From Halobaculum sp. XH14 (GTDB lineage Archaea; Halobacteriota; Halobacteria; Halobacteriales; Haloferacaceae): a DNA stretch of 64,000 nucleotides. Position 1 is the stretch's first letter. Every line of letters starts with the position of its first letter. The notes under the pieces are model-generated. The model was not told where the DNA came from. It did no database searches and saw nothing but the letters and a program-made list of their open reading frames with translations. Shown here piece by piece: positions 16,572 to 24,738 of the stretch. Both the position numbers and the translations under genes were made by a program. The stretch is from assembly GCF_032116555.1 (NCBI RefSeq), contig NZ_CP134949.1, positions 2,790,001 to 2,854,000 of the forward strand, in the 5' to 3' direction.

Positions 16572-18802
16572 TGCCGAAAGGACTCGAACGCGACCTGGGC
16601 CTGTTCTCGGTGCTCGCCATCAGCATCGGGGCGATGATCGGCAGCGGCATCTTCATCCTCCCGGCCGTGGCCGTCGAGTACGCCGGCCCGGCGGTCGTGC
16701 TCGCGTACGTGCTCGCCGGTCTCGTCGTGCTCCCCGCGGCGCTCTCGAAGGCGGAGATGGCCACCGCGATGCCCGAATCCGGCGGCACGTACCTGTTCAT
16801 CGAGCGCGGGATGGGCCCGCTGCTCGGCACGGTCGCCGGCATCGGGACGTGGTTCGCGCTGTCGTTCAAGGGCGGGCTGGCGCTGGTGGGCGGGGTGCCG
16901 TACATCCTCTACCAGTTCAACGTCCCCCCGAGCATCACGACGCCGCTGGCGCTCACGCTCGCCACGATCCTCGTCCTCGTGAACCTGCTCGGCGCGAAGC
17001 AGACCGGCCGGGTGCAGGTCGCCATCGTCGCCATCATGCTCGTCGCGCTCGGCTGGTTCGCGGTCGGGGGGACTCCCGCGGTCGACATGGTGAACTACGG
17101 CGGGTTCTTCGACAGCGGCGCCGGCGGCATCCTCGCGGCGACCGGCCTCGTGTTCGTCTCGTACGCCGGCGTGACGAAGGTGGCGAGCGTCGCCGAGGAG
17201 ATCGAGAACCCCGGGCGGAACATCCCCATCGGCATCCTCGGCTCGCTCGCGTTCACCACGGTGCTGTACGCGCTCATCGTGTTCGTCATGCTCGGCGTCA
17301 CCGAGCGGTCCGCGATCGCCGACTCCACCGCGCCGATGGCGGTCGCCGCGGAGGCCGCGCTCGGCCCCGCGGGCGTGATCGCGGTCATCATCGCGGCGCT
17401 GCTCGCGCTCGTGAGCACGGCCAACGCGGGCGTGCTCTCCTCCTCGCGCTACCCGTTCGCGATGGCGCGGGACGACCTCGTCCCCCCGTCGCTCGGCGAG
17501 ATCCACGAGCGGTTCAACACGCCGAGCACGTCCATCCTGCTCACCGGCGCGGTGCTGCTCCTGCTCATCGCGTTCGTGCCACTGGAGAGCATCGCCAAAC
17601 TGGCGAGCGCGTTCCAGATCCTCGTGTTCGTCCTCATCAACGTCGCCGTGATCGCGTTCCGCCGCGGCACGATGGAGTACGAACCGTCGTTCGAGTCGCC
17701 GCTGTACCCGTGGATGCAGGGGTTCGGCGTGGTCGGCGGGATCGTCCTGCTCACGCAGATGGGGACCGTGCCGCTCGTCGGCGCAGTCGTCATCACGGGC
17801 GCCAGCGTCGGGTGGTACTTCCTGTACGCTCGCGGTCGCGTGGACCGCGAGGGCGCCGCCGTGGACGCCGTTCGGCGCGAACTCGGCAGGCAGGCGCTCG
17901 ACCGGACCCGCGAGGCGGTCGCGCCCACGGGGAGCGGCTACGAGGCGCTCGTCGCGGTCCCGGAGGACATGGACCCGTCCCACGAACGCGCGCTCGTGGA
18001 CGTGGCCGCGGATCTCGCGGCGCCCCAGCACGGCGGCGTGTCGGTCGTCCGGTTCGACGAGGTGGCAGACCAGGTGCCCCTGGCGGCCGCCGAGGAGCAG
18101 TCGACCGAGGACGTCGAGTTCGAGGAGCGCACGGACGACATCGCGGCCGAACTCGACGTTGACGTCCCGGTGCGGGTGAGCGAGGTCGTCAGCCACGACA
18201 CCCGTCACGCGCTCGCCAACCACGTCGAGTCGGCCGACGTCGACGTGCTCGTCATGGAGCACGAACCCGGTGGGCTACGCGAGCGGCTGTTCAGTTCGGA
18301 CGTGGACTGGGTGCTCGACCACACCGACTGCGACGCGGTGCTCGTCGACGACGGCGCGCCCGAGTCCGGCGGTCCGCGGGGCGGGATGGACGCCCCCGCC
18401 GGCGTCGGCCTCGGCGACGTGAACGTCGTCTCGGTGCTCACCGACGAGGGGCCGTACGACCCGGCCAAGGTCGCGGTCGCCGACGCGGTCGCGACGGCCC
18501 ACGACGCCGAGGTCCGCTTCGAGTACAGCGTGGACGGCTTCGTCTCGGAGGAGCAGCGGCGGGTCATCGACGACTACCACGAGGAGATCGCGGGGCTGTG
18601 CTCGGCGCCCGTCCGGACCGGGTTCGTCCTCCCCGACGGCGGCGAGGTCGACTTCGAGTCCGAGGAGACGGACGTGCTCGTCACGGGCGTCGGCGCCGGT
18701 GAGATCATCGGGAGGGTGGACTGTCCCACGCTCGTCGTCCGGCCGCGCGAGGAGACGACGCCCGGGAGGTTCGCCCGCACGCTGGAGCGCTGGCTGCTGT
18801 AG
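16571..18802 (+). CDS. APC-superfamily amino acid permease with C-terminal UspA-like domains
   Basis: 743-residue fusion. Residues 1-425 form a twelve-helix amino acid/polyamine/organocation permease; the unwound helix 1 motif IGAMIGSGIFILPA is at about 17-30 and EIENPGRNIPIG at about 213. Residues 450-600 and 610-743 resemble two universal stress protein domains (ALVAVPEDMDPSHERALVDVAADLA; VLVMEHEPGG; VVSVLTDEGPYDPAKVAVADAVA), ending with the UspA-like CPTLVVRP strand. Substrate unknown. GTG start coupled to the TrkA-N gene; an Lrp regulator follows. Confidence 0.9.
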   Translation: MPKGLERDLGLFSVLAISIGAMIGSGIFILPAVAVEYAGPAVVLAYVLAGLVVLPAALSKAEMATAMPESGGTYLFIERGMGPLLGTVAGIGTWFALSFKGGLALVGGVPYILYQFNVPPSITTPLALTLATILVLVNLLGAKQTGRVQVAIVAIMLVALGWFAVGGTPAVDMVNYGGFFDSGAGGILAATGLVFVSYAGVTKVASVAEEIENPGRNIPIGILGSLAFTTVLYALIVFVMLGVTERSAIADSTAPMAVAAEAALGPAGVIAVIIAALLALVSTANAGVLSSSRYPFAMARDDLVPPSLGEIHERFNTPSTSILLTGAVLLLLIAFVPLESIAKLASAFQILVFVLINVAVIAFRRGTMEYEPSFESPLYPWMQGFGVVGGIVLLTQMGTVPLVGAVVITGASVGWYFLYARGRVDREGAAVDAVRRELGRQALDRTREAVAPTGSGYEALVAVPEDMDPSHERALVDVAADLAAPQHGGVSVVRFDEVADQVPLAAAEEQSTEDVEFEERTDDIAAELDVDVPVRVSEVVSHDTRHALANHVESADVDVLVMEHEPGGLRERLFSSDVDWVLDHTDCDAVLVDDGAPESGGPRGGMDAPAGVGLGDVNVVSVLTDEGPYDPAKVAVADAVATAHDAEVRFEYSVDGFVSEEQRRVIDDYHEEIAGLCSAPVRTGFVLPDGGEVDFESEETDVLVTGVGAGEIIGRVDCPTLVVRPREETTPGRFARTLERWLL

Positions 18803-18846
18803 CGGCGAACGCAAACGCTTTCCGGGCCGAGTTCACGTGAGTGGTC

Positions 18847-19341
18847 ATGCCGAAGCGCGAGTTGGACGAGCTCGACGGGTACATCATCTACCGGCTGCAG
18901 GGGGATGCCCGGACCACGTCGGCCGCGGAGATCGCGGAGGACTTCGGGGTCTCCCCGAGCACGGTGCGGAACCGGATCAAGCGACTCGAGGAGGACGAGG
19001 TGATCCGCGGGAGCCACGTCGACATCGACTACGAGCTGGTCGGCTACCAGCTGTTCACGATCATCTTCTGTACCGCGCCCATCCCCCAGCGCGAGGAGCT
19101 TGCGCGTGAGGCGCTCGAGGTGCCGGGCGTCGTGTCCGTCCGCGAACTGATGACCGGCGAGGAGAACCTCCACGTCGTCGCGGTCGGGCGGAGCGGCGAC
19201 GACCTCAGCCGAATCGGGCGCGACCTCTCGGGACTGGGCCTCGAAATCGTCGAGGAGGAACTCGTCCACAACGAGTACACCTGCCCGTTCCACTGGTTCG
19301 ACCCGGACTGCGAGGACGAGACGGCGGGCGACGAGGAGTAG
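18847..19341 (+). CDS. Lrp/AsnC-family transcription regulator
   Basis: 164 residues from ATG 18847 (a GTG lies two codons earlier). The N-terminal winged HTH (LDELDGYIIYRLQGDARTT then AAEIAEDFGVSPSTVRNRIKRLEE, about 5-50) and C-terminal ligand-binding RAM-like domain (VVSVRELMTGEENLHVVAVG) are typical of Lrp. The tail carries a Cys pair (YTCPFHWFDPDC), perhaps a metal site. Its place 44 bp after the permease suggests that it senses an amino acid and controls this transporter operon. Confidence 0.88.
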   Translation: MPKRELDELDGYIIYRLQGDARTTSAAEIAEDFGVSPSTVRNRIKRLEEDEVIRGSHVDIDYELVGYQLFTIIFCTAPIPQREELAREALEVPGVVSVRELMTGEENLHVVAVGRSGDDLSRIGRDLSGLGLEIVEEELVHNEYTCPFHWFDPDCEDETAGDEE

Positions 19342-19379
19342 CCCGAACCGGGGCGAGTCGCTGATCGAGCCGGATCGGA

Positions 19380-19490
19380 ACCCGCGGGAGAAATCGAAAC
19401 CCGGGAAGGAACGCGAAATTCGAGAGGAACGCGAAGCCCGGGAGGAACGCGGGTCGCGAAACGGGACTCGCGAACGGGACCCGCGAGTTC
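19380..19490. repeat. short degenerate repeats between convergent genes
   Basis: Three imperfect units of about 18-20 bp ending GAGGAACGCGAA or AAGGAACGCGAA, then CGCGAAACGGGACTCGCGAACGGGACCCGCGAG. It separates the convergent Lrp and lipid-synthesis genes and may act in 3'-end formation; no coding role seen. Confidence 0.4.
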
Positions 19491-19497
19491 GGCGCCT

Positions 19498-20220
19498 TCA
19501 GACGTCCGCCAGTTCGGCGTGGGCGTCCCGCACGCCCTCGACGGTCTCGCGGACCGCGTCGACGCCCTCGTCGTGGAGCAGGTCGCCGACGACGATGGTG
19601 TCGGCGTGTTTTCCCATCTCGTGTGCCGAGTCGTAGTCGTGGATGCCGCCGCCGTAAAACAGCGTCGCGTCGTCGAGTGCCGCCCGTGCCGCGCCGACCG
19701 TCTCCGTGTCGCCGAAGGTGCCCGAGTACTCGACGTAGACGATCTCCTGGCCGAACATCCGCTCGGCGACGCGGGCGTAGGCGGCCACGTCGTCGGCCGA
19801 GAGGTCGCAGTCGGCGTCGGTCAACTGGGCGACGGAGGCCTCGGGGTTCAGGACGATGTACGCCTCGGTGTGGGTGCGCTCCCAGTCGAGGCCGTTGTCG
19901 ATGCGGACCCACTCCTTGTGCGCGCCGGTGATCCAGAACGGCCCGCCCGCGTTGAACACCGTCGGGACGAGGTAGCCGTCGAGCGCGTCGTCGTCGATGA
20001 CGACGCCGGGGTTCGAGGGCTCCTGGTACAGCGGGACGTCGTACGCCTCGCAGGCGTCGACGACGCGCTGCATCTTGTCGGCGGTGATGTCGAGGGTGCC
20101 GCCGATCTCGATGGCGTCGGTGCCCGTCTCGCAGACGTCCGCGAAGGTGTCGCCGTCCCGCAGGTCCTTGTCCGGGTCCACCTTCAGGACGTGGTCCCAG
20201 TCCGTCCAGGGCGTGCTCAT
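19498..20220 (-). CDS. geranylgeranylglyceryl phosphate synthase (PcrB family)
   Basis: Makes the first ether bond of archaeal membrane lipids from glycerol-1-phosphate and geranylgeranyl diphosphate. The 240-residue TIM-barrel protein shows the family signature positions: [75 protein letters not shown] and [10 protein letters not shown], where the last two form the phosphate-binding loops. Convergent with the Lrp gene. A TATA-like stretch (TTTTTAGCC read on the minus strand, near 20250) lies about 30 bp before the ATG. Confidence 0.95.
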   Translation of the reverse strand: MSTPWTDWDHVLKVDPDKDLRDGDTFADVCETGTDAIEIGGTLDITADKMQRVVDACEAYDVPLYQEPSNPGVVIDDDALDGYLVPTVFNAGGPFWITGAHKEWVRIDNGLDWERTHTEAYIVLNPEASVAQLTDADCDLSADDVAAYARVAERMFGQEIVYVEYSGTFGDTETVGAARAALDDATLFYGGGIHDYDSAHEMGKHADTIVVGDLLHDEGVDAVRETVEGVRDAHAELADV

Positions 20221-20271
20221 TCGTGGGTGTGAGTGTGCGAGGAGGGCTAAAAAGAGCGCGGATTGGGGTAC

Positions 20272-20487
20272 TCAAAGTCGGTCGTGAAACCGCTCGGCCC
20301 GCTCGTACACCTCGTCGACGTGGTCCACGTCGGATCGGTGGATTCGGCCGGCGAACGATTCCCAACTGCAGTTGGAGGCGGAACAGTCGAAGTAGACCTT
20401 CCAGGATGAGGGTTCCTCCTTCACGCCGTATCTGAGGTCGGAGCCACATCGCGGACAGCGTCCGGAGTCGGTTCGCCGCATGATCAT
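20272..20487 (-). CDS. small zinc-ribbon protein, function unknown
   Basis: 71 residues from ATG 20487 (a second ATG, 20481, is two codons inside). CPRCGSDLRYGV and FDCSASNCSW give two cysteine pairs suited to one zinc, followed by an acidic and basic helix (VDEVYERAERFHDRL). It is divergent from the McrB-like gene, with 90 bp between starts, and sits at the left edge of the low-GC island, so it may be a cargo gene or regulator of that island. The overlapping 622-residue minus-strand frame is a shadow of the McrB gene. Confidence 0.6.
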   Translation of the reverse strand: MIMRRTDSGRCPRCGSDLRYGVKEEPSSWKVYFDCSASNCSWESFAGRIHRSDVDHVDEVYERAERFHDRL

Positions 20488-20577
20488 CGATGCGGCGTCT
20501 GGTCCCGTTATCCGTGAAGAACTCTCGCGTGGAATGCCACCTACATTTTTGTCGGCTCGACTGAACTGGACGGTAAC

Positions 20578-22116
20578 ATGGCATACGACGGGCCCAGGGT
20601 CTTTCTCGTACCGTCGAGCGGCGACGCTGCCCGCGACAACCTCGAACGGACCGTTCTGGAGGGGATCTCCTCTGAGGTGCTGGGAGAGTTTACCGACCGG
20701 GAGTTCCCCGATGGCCTCGTTCCTATCTGGGGAACTAAGGAGGGAAACAAGTCGACGTGGGACCAGATCGAGTCCGGTGATTATCTCCTCTACTACCGGA
20801 CCGGCGTGTACGACTACGCCGCCCGCGTCCTCGGAACCGAGACGAACGAACCACTCGGCAAGGAACTCTGGCCGAACTACGAGGAGGGAGACCCGTGGCG
20901 CTACATCATTTATCTCGATCAGGTTACCGAGGTCGACGTCCCACGCGACGAGATCAACGACCTCGCCGGCTATTCGGACTCGTTTGCGCCCCGTGGCTTT
21001 CAGACGCTCAACGACATGGGCGTCGGCGGAATTCGAGGAAAGTACGGTTCCGTCGAGAAGTTGACTGGCGAATCGAGGGGCTACGTGGAGGCCGGTGACG
21101 TCGAAACGGCTGCTGACCTTCACGTGGACCTTCCTGAGAGCCTGCTCTCGGACCTCCACTTCCCCGGGGACCAGGGCGAGGAGATCGTCGAGCAACTCAC
21201 CTCCGCGCTCAACGCCGGTAAACACGTCATCTTCACCGGCCCGCCGGGGACCGGCAAGACCGAAATCGCCCGGCTGACCTGCAAGTATCTCGAATCCGAA
21301 CAGGACTCGCTGTTCACCGGCTACCAGATGACGACCGCGACTGCCGACTGGTCGACGTTCGAGACCGTCGGTGGATACATGCCGAACGAGTCGGGGAGCG
21401 GCGAACTGGAGTTCGAACCGGGACAGATCCTCCGGCGGTTCAAACGGAACGGCGTCCAGCAAAACGAGCCGCTGATCGTCGACGAGATCAACCGTGCCGA
21501 CATCGACAAGTCGTTCGGGCAGTTGTTCACCCTGCTGTCCGGTCAGGCCGTCCAGCTTCCGTTCAAGCGCGACGGCGAGGAGATCGAGGTGCTTCGCGGG
21601 GAGGAGTTCGACGGCGAACTCGCCTCCCACCGGTACGTGAAGCCGGCCTCCTGGCGGCTGTTCGCGACGATGAACAGCTACGACAAGACCTCGCTGTACG
21701 AGCTTTCGTACGCGTTCATGCGACGGTTCGCGTTCATCCACGTCGACGCCCCGACGATACCCGGCGAGGACGAGCAGGAAGAGTTTGTCCGCGAGTACGC
21801 CGAGACGTGGGGAATCGACGCCGAACCCGAGACACTCCAGGGCGTCGGGGCGGTCTGGCGGGCCGCGAACACCGCCGTCGAGGACCGGAAGATCGGCCCT
21901 GCCATCATCAAGGACCTGCTCACGCACGTCCACGGCTCGAACGGCGACAGGCGCGAGGCGCTGACGCAGGCGGTCGCTAACTACGTCTACCCGCAACTCG
22001 AAGGTGTCCCCCGTCGGAAGCGAATCGTCGAGGAGATCGCCTCGACGGACGCGGTGAACGGGGTCGAACTCCGGAAACTGGCCCGGAGCGTCCTGAGCGT
22101 GACGCCGGATGAATAG
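20578..22116 (+). CDS. McrB-like AAA+ NTPase with N-terminal EVE/PUA-like domain
   Basis: 512-residue protein. Residues 1-150 resemble an EVE/PUA-like reader (RVFLVPSSGDAARDNLERT, WDQIESGDYLLYYRTG, AARVLG) with several Trp/Tyr that could form a base-flipping cage. The AAA+ part has Walker A GPPGTGKT (about 221-228), Walker B LIVDEINRAD (about 298-307) and ATMNSYDKTSLYELSYAFMRRF (about 363-384), which sits where McrB has its NTADRS GTP signature. McrB proteins drive type IV restriction of modified DNA. The next gene overlaps by 8 bp and encodes a PD-(D/E)XK protein, so the pair is a McrBC-like defence system. Base composition is less GC-rich than neighbours. Confidence 0.85.
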   Translation: MAYDGPRVFLVPSSGDAARDNLERTVLEGISSEVLGEFTDREFPDGLVPIWGTKEGNKSTWDQIESGDYLLYYRTGVYDYAARVLGTETNEPLGKELWPNYEEGDPWRYIIYLDQVTEVDVPRDEINDLAGYSDSFAPRGFQTLNDMGVGGIRGKYGSVEKLTGESRGYVEAGDVETAADLHVDLPESLLSDLHFPGDQGEEIVEQLTSALNAGKHVIFTGPPGTGKTEIARLTCKYLESEQDSLFTGYQMTTATADWSTFETVGGYMPNESGSGELEFEPGQILRRFKRNGVQQNEPLIVDEINRADIDKSFGQLFTLLSGQAVQLPFKRDGEEIEVLRGEEFDGELASHRYVKPASWRLFATMNSYDKTSLYELSYAFMRRFAFIHVDAPTIPGEDEQEEFVREYAETWGIDAEPETLQGVGAVWRAANTAVEDRKIGPAIIKDLLTHVHGSNGDRREALTQAVANYVYPQLEGVPRRKRIVEEIASTDAVNGVELRKLARSVLSVTPDE

Positions 22117-23458
22117 GGACGACCTGCTCGAACGGCTCACGCAGGACGTCTTCGCCTACGTGATGCACGGCGGATACCCCGAGGACCGATTCGTTGGGGA
22201 GATCCGACCGGAGGGGCTGGACGAACGGTTCGACGACTTCGAGTCGCTGGTCAGGCTCCACTTCGTCCTCCGACCCGAGGTGGTCCAGTTCGTCGAGGAG
22301 TTGCCGAATCGGATTCGGAGCGTGAAGACACAGACCCGAAACGTCTCGTCGACGAACCGCGGCCGCGTCGACGGTCGCATCGACTGGTCGTCGACCATTC
22401 GAGAACGGTACTCCAGAGCGCCGAGCGACACCTCGCTGTTCGTCTGTGACAACAGAACCGAGAGCTACGACATCGACGAAAACGTCGTCCTGAAGCGACT
22501 CCTGTCGATCATCTACGACACGCTCCGCGACTGCGAGACGCACCTGAAGAACGAGTACGAGTGGGTGGCCGACAGGTGGAGCGAGAACCTCGAACTCGTT
22601 GACGTCCTGACCGAGACGTTCGAGCGGAACGTCCACGTCACGCGGATTCGAGACCCGAAGGAGTACGAACCTACCGAGCGGATGCTCCAGACGGCGGAGG
22701 AATCCCGGAACGAGATTTACCGTGAGGCCGCCGGGCTGCTCCGAGAGTACGAGGACGCCGCCTCGGGGGACCGTGATGCGATTCGAACTCTGCTCGACGA
22801 GACCGCGATTACACCGGACGACGACGAGACGCTCCTCGAACTGTTCGTCCTCTTCCGGTACATCCGAGCGATCGAGGACTTCAGGAGCGAGGAGTTCAGC
22901 ATCCGGACGATCGAATCCGGTTCCCAGGAGGTGGCCAGAATGGAGGGCGACGACGCGGAGTTCGTGTTGTATCACGACCAGTCTGCTCAGGATCGCGACG
23001 TCACGTTCGTCACCGAGGAGAAGGACGCACCCGAGACCGATCTGGGCCGTGCGGAGATGGTGAAACGGAAAGCCCGCGAGGTCGAGGCTCACTACTTCCT
23101 CGACGACGAGACGAGCCCACGGACCAACAGGCCCGACGTCATCGTTCTGGAAGTGAGAACCGAGGACCAGTTGAAGTACCTCATCACCGAAGTCAAGAAC
23201 GCAACTCGACAGGAGACGATCCGCCAGGGAATCGAGGAGACGCTGGAGTATCTCGCGTTCCTCCGGCAGGATGACGAGTTCGTCTTCGACCGCGACACCG
23301 AGTTCTTCGGGAACGGCTGGAACGGCCTGCTCGTGATTCAGGACCTCGAAGACGCCGAGACGAGGAGTCTCGACGAGCAGGAGTCGATCAGAATCCTGCA
23401 GGCGTCAGAGGTCGAATCCGGAATCAAGGACGTTCTGGAGAACGCTGTTTCGACCTGA
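22109..23458 (+). CDS. PD-(D/E)XK nuclease-like partner of the McrB-like NTPase (McrC/DUF2357-like)
   Basis: 449-residue protein overlapping the McrB-like gene by 8 bp. The N-terminal half has PNRIRSVKTQTRN and RGRVDGRIDWSSTIRERYS then YDIDENVVLKRLLSIIYDTL, a layout seen in the DUF2357/McrC-type partners of McrB ATPases. The C-terminal third has a PD-(D/E)XK-like core: RPDVIVLEV (about 340-348), then YLITEVKNAT (about 357-366), with the E-x-K on the second strand. The inference is a nuclease that cuts when the NTPase recognises its DNA. McrC proper is shorter, so this may be a distinct subtype. Confidence 0.75.
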   Translation: MNRDDLLERLTQDVFAYVMHGGYPEDRFVGEIRPEGLDERFDDFESLVRLHFVLRPEVVQFVEELPNRIRSVKTQTRNVSSTNRGRVDGRIDWSSTIRERYSRAPSDTSLFVCDNRTESYDIDENVVLKRLLSIIYDTLRDCETHLKNEYEWVADRWSENLELVDVLTETFERNVHVTRIRDPKEYEPTERMLQTAEESRNEIYREAAGLLREYEDAASGDRDAIRTLLDETAITPDDDETLLELFVLFRYIRAIEDFRSEEFSIRTIESGSQEVARMEGDDAEFVLYHDQSAQDRDVTFVTEEKDAPETDLGRAEMVKRKAREVEAHYFLDDETSPRTNRPDVIVLEVRTEDQLKYLITEVKNATRQETIRQGIEETLEYLAFLRQDDEFVFDRDTEFFGNGWNGLLVIQDLEDAETRSLDEQESIRILQASEVESGIKDVLENAVST

Positions 23459-23507
23459 AACCGGTGGGTCCGGAAGTTTATACGACAATACGCCCAAACG
23501 GAGGGTA

Positions 23508-23777
23508 ATGACCGAAATCGTCAGGGACGACGCTCACAGCGACGGGGCACCCACCATCGATGGCACCGGCATCCGGGTCATCAACGTGGCGAGCGCCTAC
23601 GTCCACAGCGGCTACTCCCCCGACGAGATCGTGGACTTCTACCCCTCGCTCTCGCTGGCAGACGTCCACTCGGCGCTGGCGTACTACTACGACCACGTCG
23701 ACGAGTTCGACGTCGAGTCGGCGAGGAACGAACGCGACGGCGAGGGCGGCGCGGGCAACGAGGAAACGCCTGCGTGA
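23508..23777 (+). CDS. DUF433-family antitoxin-like protein
   Basis: 89 residues with the DUF433 core (GTGIRVINVASAYVHSGYSPDEIV then YPSLSLADVHSALAYYYDH). DUF433 is a helix-turn-helix-like antitoxin regularly paired with DUF5615 toxins, as here: the toxin's GTG start overlaps the stop by 4 bp. TATA-like AGTTTATACG near 23475 and a GGAGG just before the ATG mark its own promoter after the McrBC-like pair. The acidic glycine-rich tail is likely disordered. Confidence 0.87.
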   Translation: MTEIVRDDAHSDGAPTIDGTGIRVINVASAYVHSGYSPDEIVDFYPSLSLADVHSALAYYYDHVDEFDVESARNERDGEGGAGNEETPA

Positions 23778-24103
23778 TCTACGCGGACGAGAACGTCTGG
23801 CTTCCGGTCGTCGAGGGACTCCGCCGTCGTGGATGGGACGTGACGACAGCGAGAGAGGAGGACACCATCGGAGACGAGGATGAAGCGCAACTTCGATACG
23901 CCGCGGCACGCGGCTGGGTGGTGCTCACGTTCGACGACGACTTCCTCGGTCTCGTCGAGACGGAGTTCGTCGACATCGACCATGCAGGGGTGATTTACGT
24001 TCCACAGTACGGAAACGGCGTCGGCGAACTCGTGCGCCGCGTCGATTCGACGCTCGAACGGAACGCCGACCGCGACCTAACGGACGAAGTGTTGTACGCG
24101 TAG
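23774..24103 (+). CDS. DUF5615 PIN-like toxin
   Basis: 109-residue PIN-like (Mut7-C/DUF5615) protein from GTG 23774. The acidic residues expected of the active site are at MIYADENVW (Asp5, Glu6), DEDEAQLRYAAARG and VVLTFDDDFLG (about 50-60). It is translationally coupled to the DUF433 gene, which is the usual type II arrangement; an RNase toxin role is inferred. It closes the defence-type island begun at 20.3 kb. Confidence 0.87.
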   Translation: MIYADENVWLPVVEGLRRRGWDVTTAREEDTIGDEDEAQLRYAAARGWVVLTFDDDFLGLVETEFVDIDHAGVIYVPQYGNGVGELVRRVDSTLERNADRDLTDEVLYA

Positions 24104-24155
24104 CCGACCCAGTACGAGAACCTATACCCCAGGCCGACCCAACCCCACCCAACCG

Positions 24156-24704
24156 ATGAAGGAGGAACTCGAGACGGGCGAGGTGTACGTCCGGGTCCGC
24201 TCGACCCGCGGGACCGACACCCGGGACCAGGACGAGGTGATCGTCGCGGCCACCTACGACAGCATGGACGAGGCCGAGGACGAGTCCGACCGGCTGAACG
24301 CGCTGCTCGCGGAGCGCATCGGGGCCGCGCGGGACGTCCAGCCCGACGACGAGGGCGGGCGAAAATCCGGCGCCGAACCGCGTGGTGACGCCGGGGCCGT
24401 TGACGCCACGCCGCCGGCCGAACGGGAGCCGACCATCGACGGGGACGGCGAGGTCTCGAAGGTGTACGTCGGGCAGGGCTCGGGCATCGGCGGCGCGAGC
24501 TGGGTGCCGCTGCCGCGCGAGGTCGTGTTCGAGGAGATCGCCCCGATGGTCCGGCGGAACCGCGTGGACGACGACTCGGCCCCGCACGTCAAGATGAACT
24601 TCTCCAGCGACGTGCCGATCAGCGGCTGGACGAACGTCGACCCCGACGTGGTCCGGGAGGTCATCATGCCGCTCATCGACCGGCATCGGACGGCCGACAC
24701 GTAG
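24156..24704 (+). CDS. uncharacterised haloarchaeal acidic protein
   Basis: 182 residues, not recognised. The N-terminal 60 residues look folded (TGEVYVRVRSTRGTDTRDQDEV and VVAATYDSMDEAEDESDRLNAL region), a disordered acidic linker follows, and the C-terminal 75 residues are conserved-looking (SKVYVGQGSGIGGASWVPLP, DSAPHVKMNFSSDVPISGW). A short TATA-like CTATACC lies 29 bp upstream near 24123. It is convergent with topA and outside the island. No catalytic motif was found. Confidence 0.7.
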   Translation: MKEELETGEVYVRVRSTRGTDTRDQDEVIVAATYDSMDEAEDESDRLNALLAERIGAARDVQPDDEGGRKSGAEPRGDAGAVDATPPAEREPTIDGDGEVSKVYVGQGSGIGGASWVPLPREVVFEEIAPMVRRNRVDDDSAPHVKMNFSSDVPISGWTNVDPDVVREVIMPLIDRHRTADT

Positions 24705-24738
24705 CGGGCGCGGAGGAATCGGGGGGGACCGAGGGTCC

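Noticed and set aside
16181-18262. 693-codon frame antisense to the permease-UspA gene
   Set aside because: Arg/His/Glu-rich shadow composition with no motif; the plus-strand gene is unmistakable.
19380-19490. CRISPR-like array
   Set aside because: Units are short, imperfect and have no spacers; no other direct-repeat/spacer pattern was seen in the window.
20272-22140. 622-codon minus-strand frame antisense to the McrB-like gene
   Set aside because: Only its last 71 codons (zinc ribbon) look like protein; the rest mirrors the McrB-like gene.
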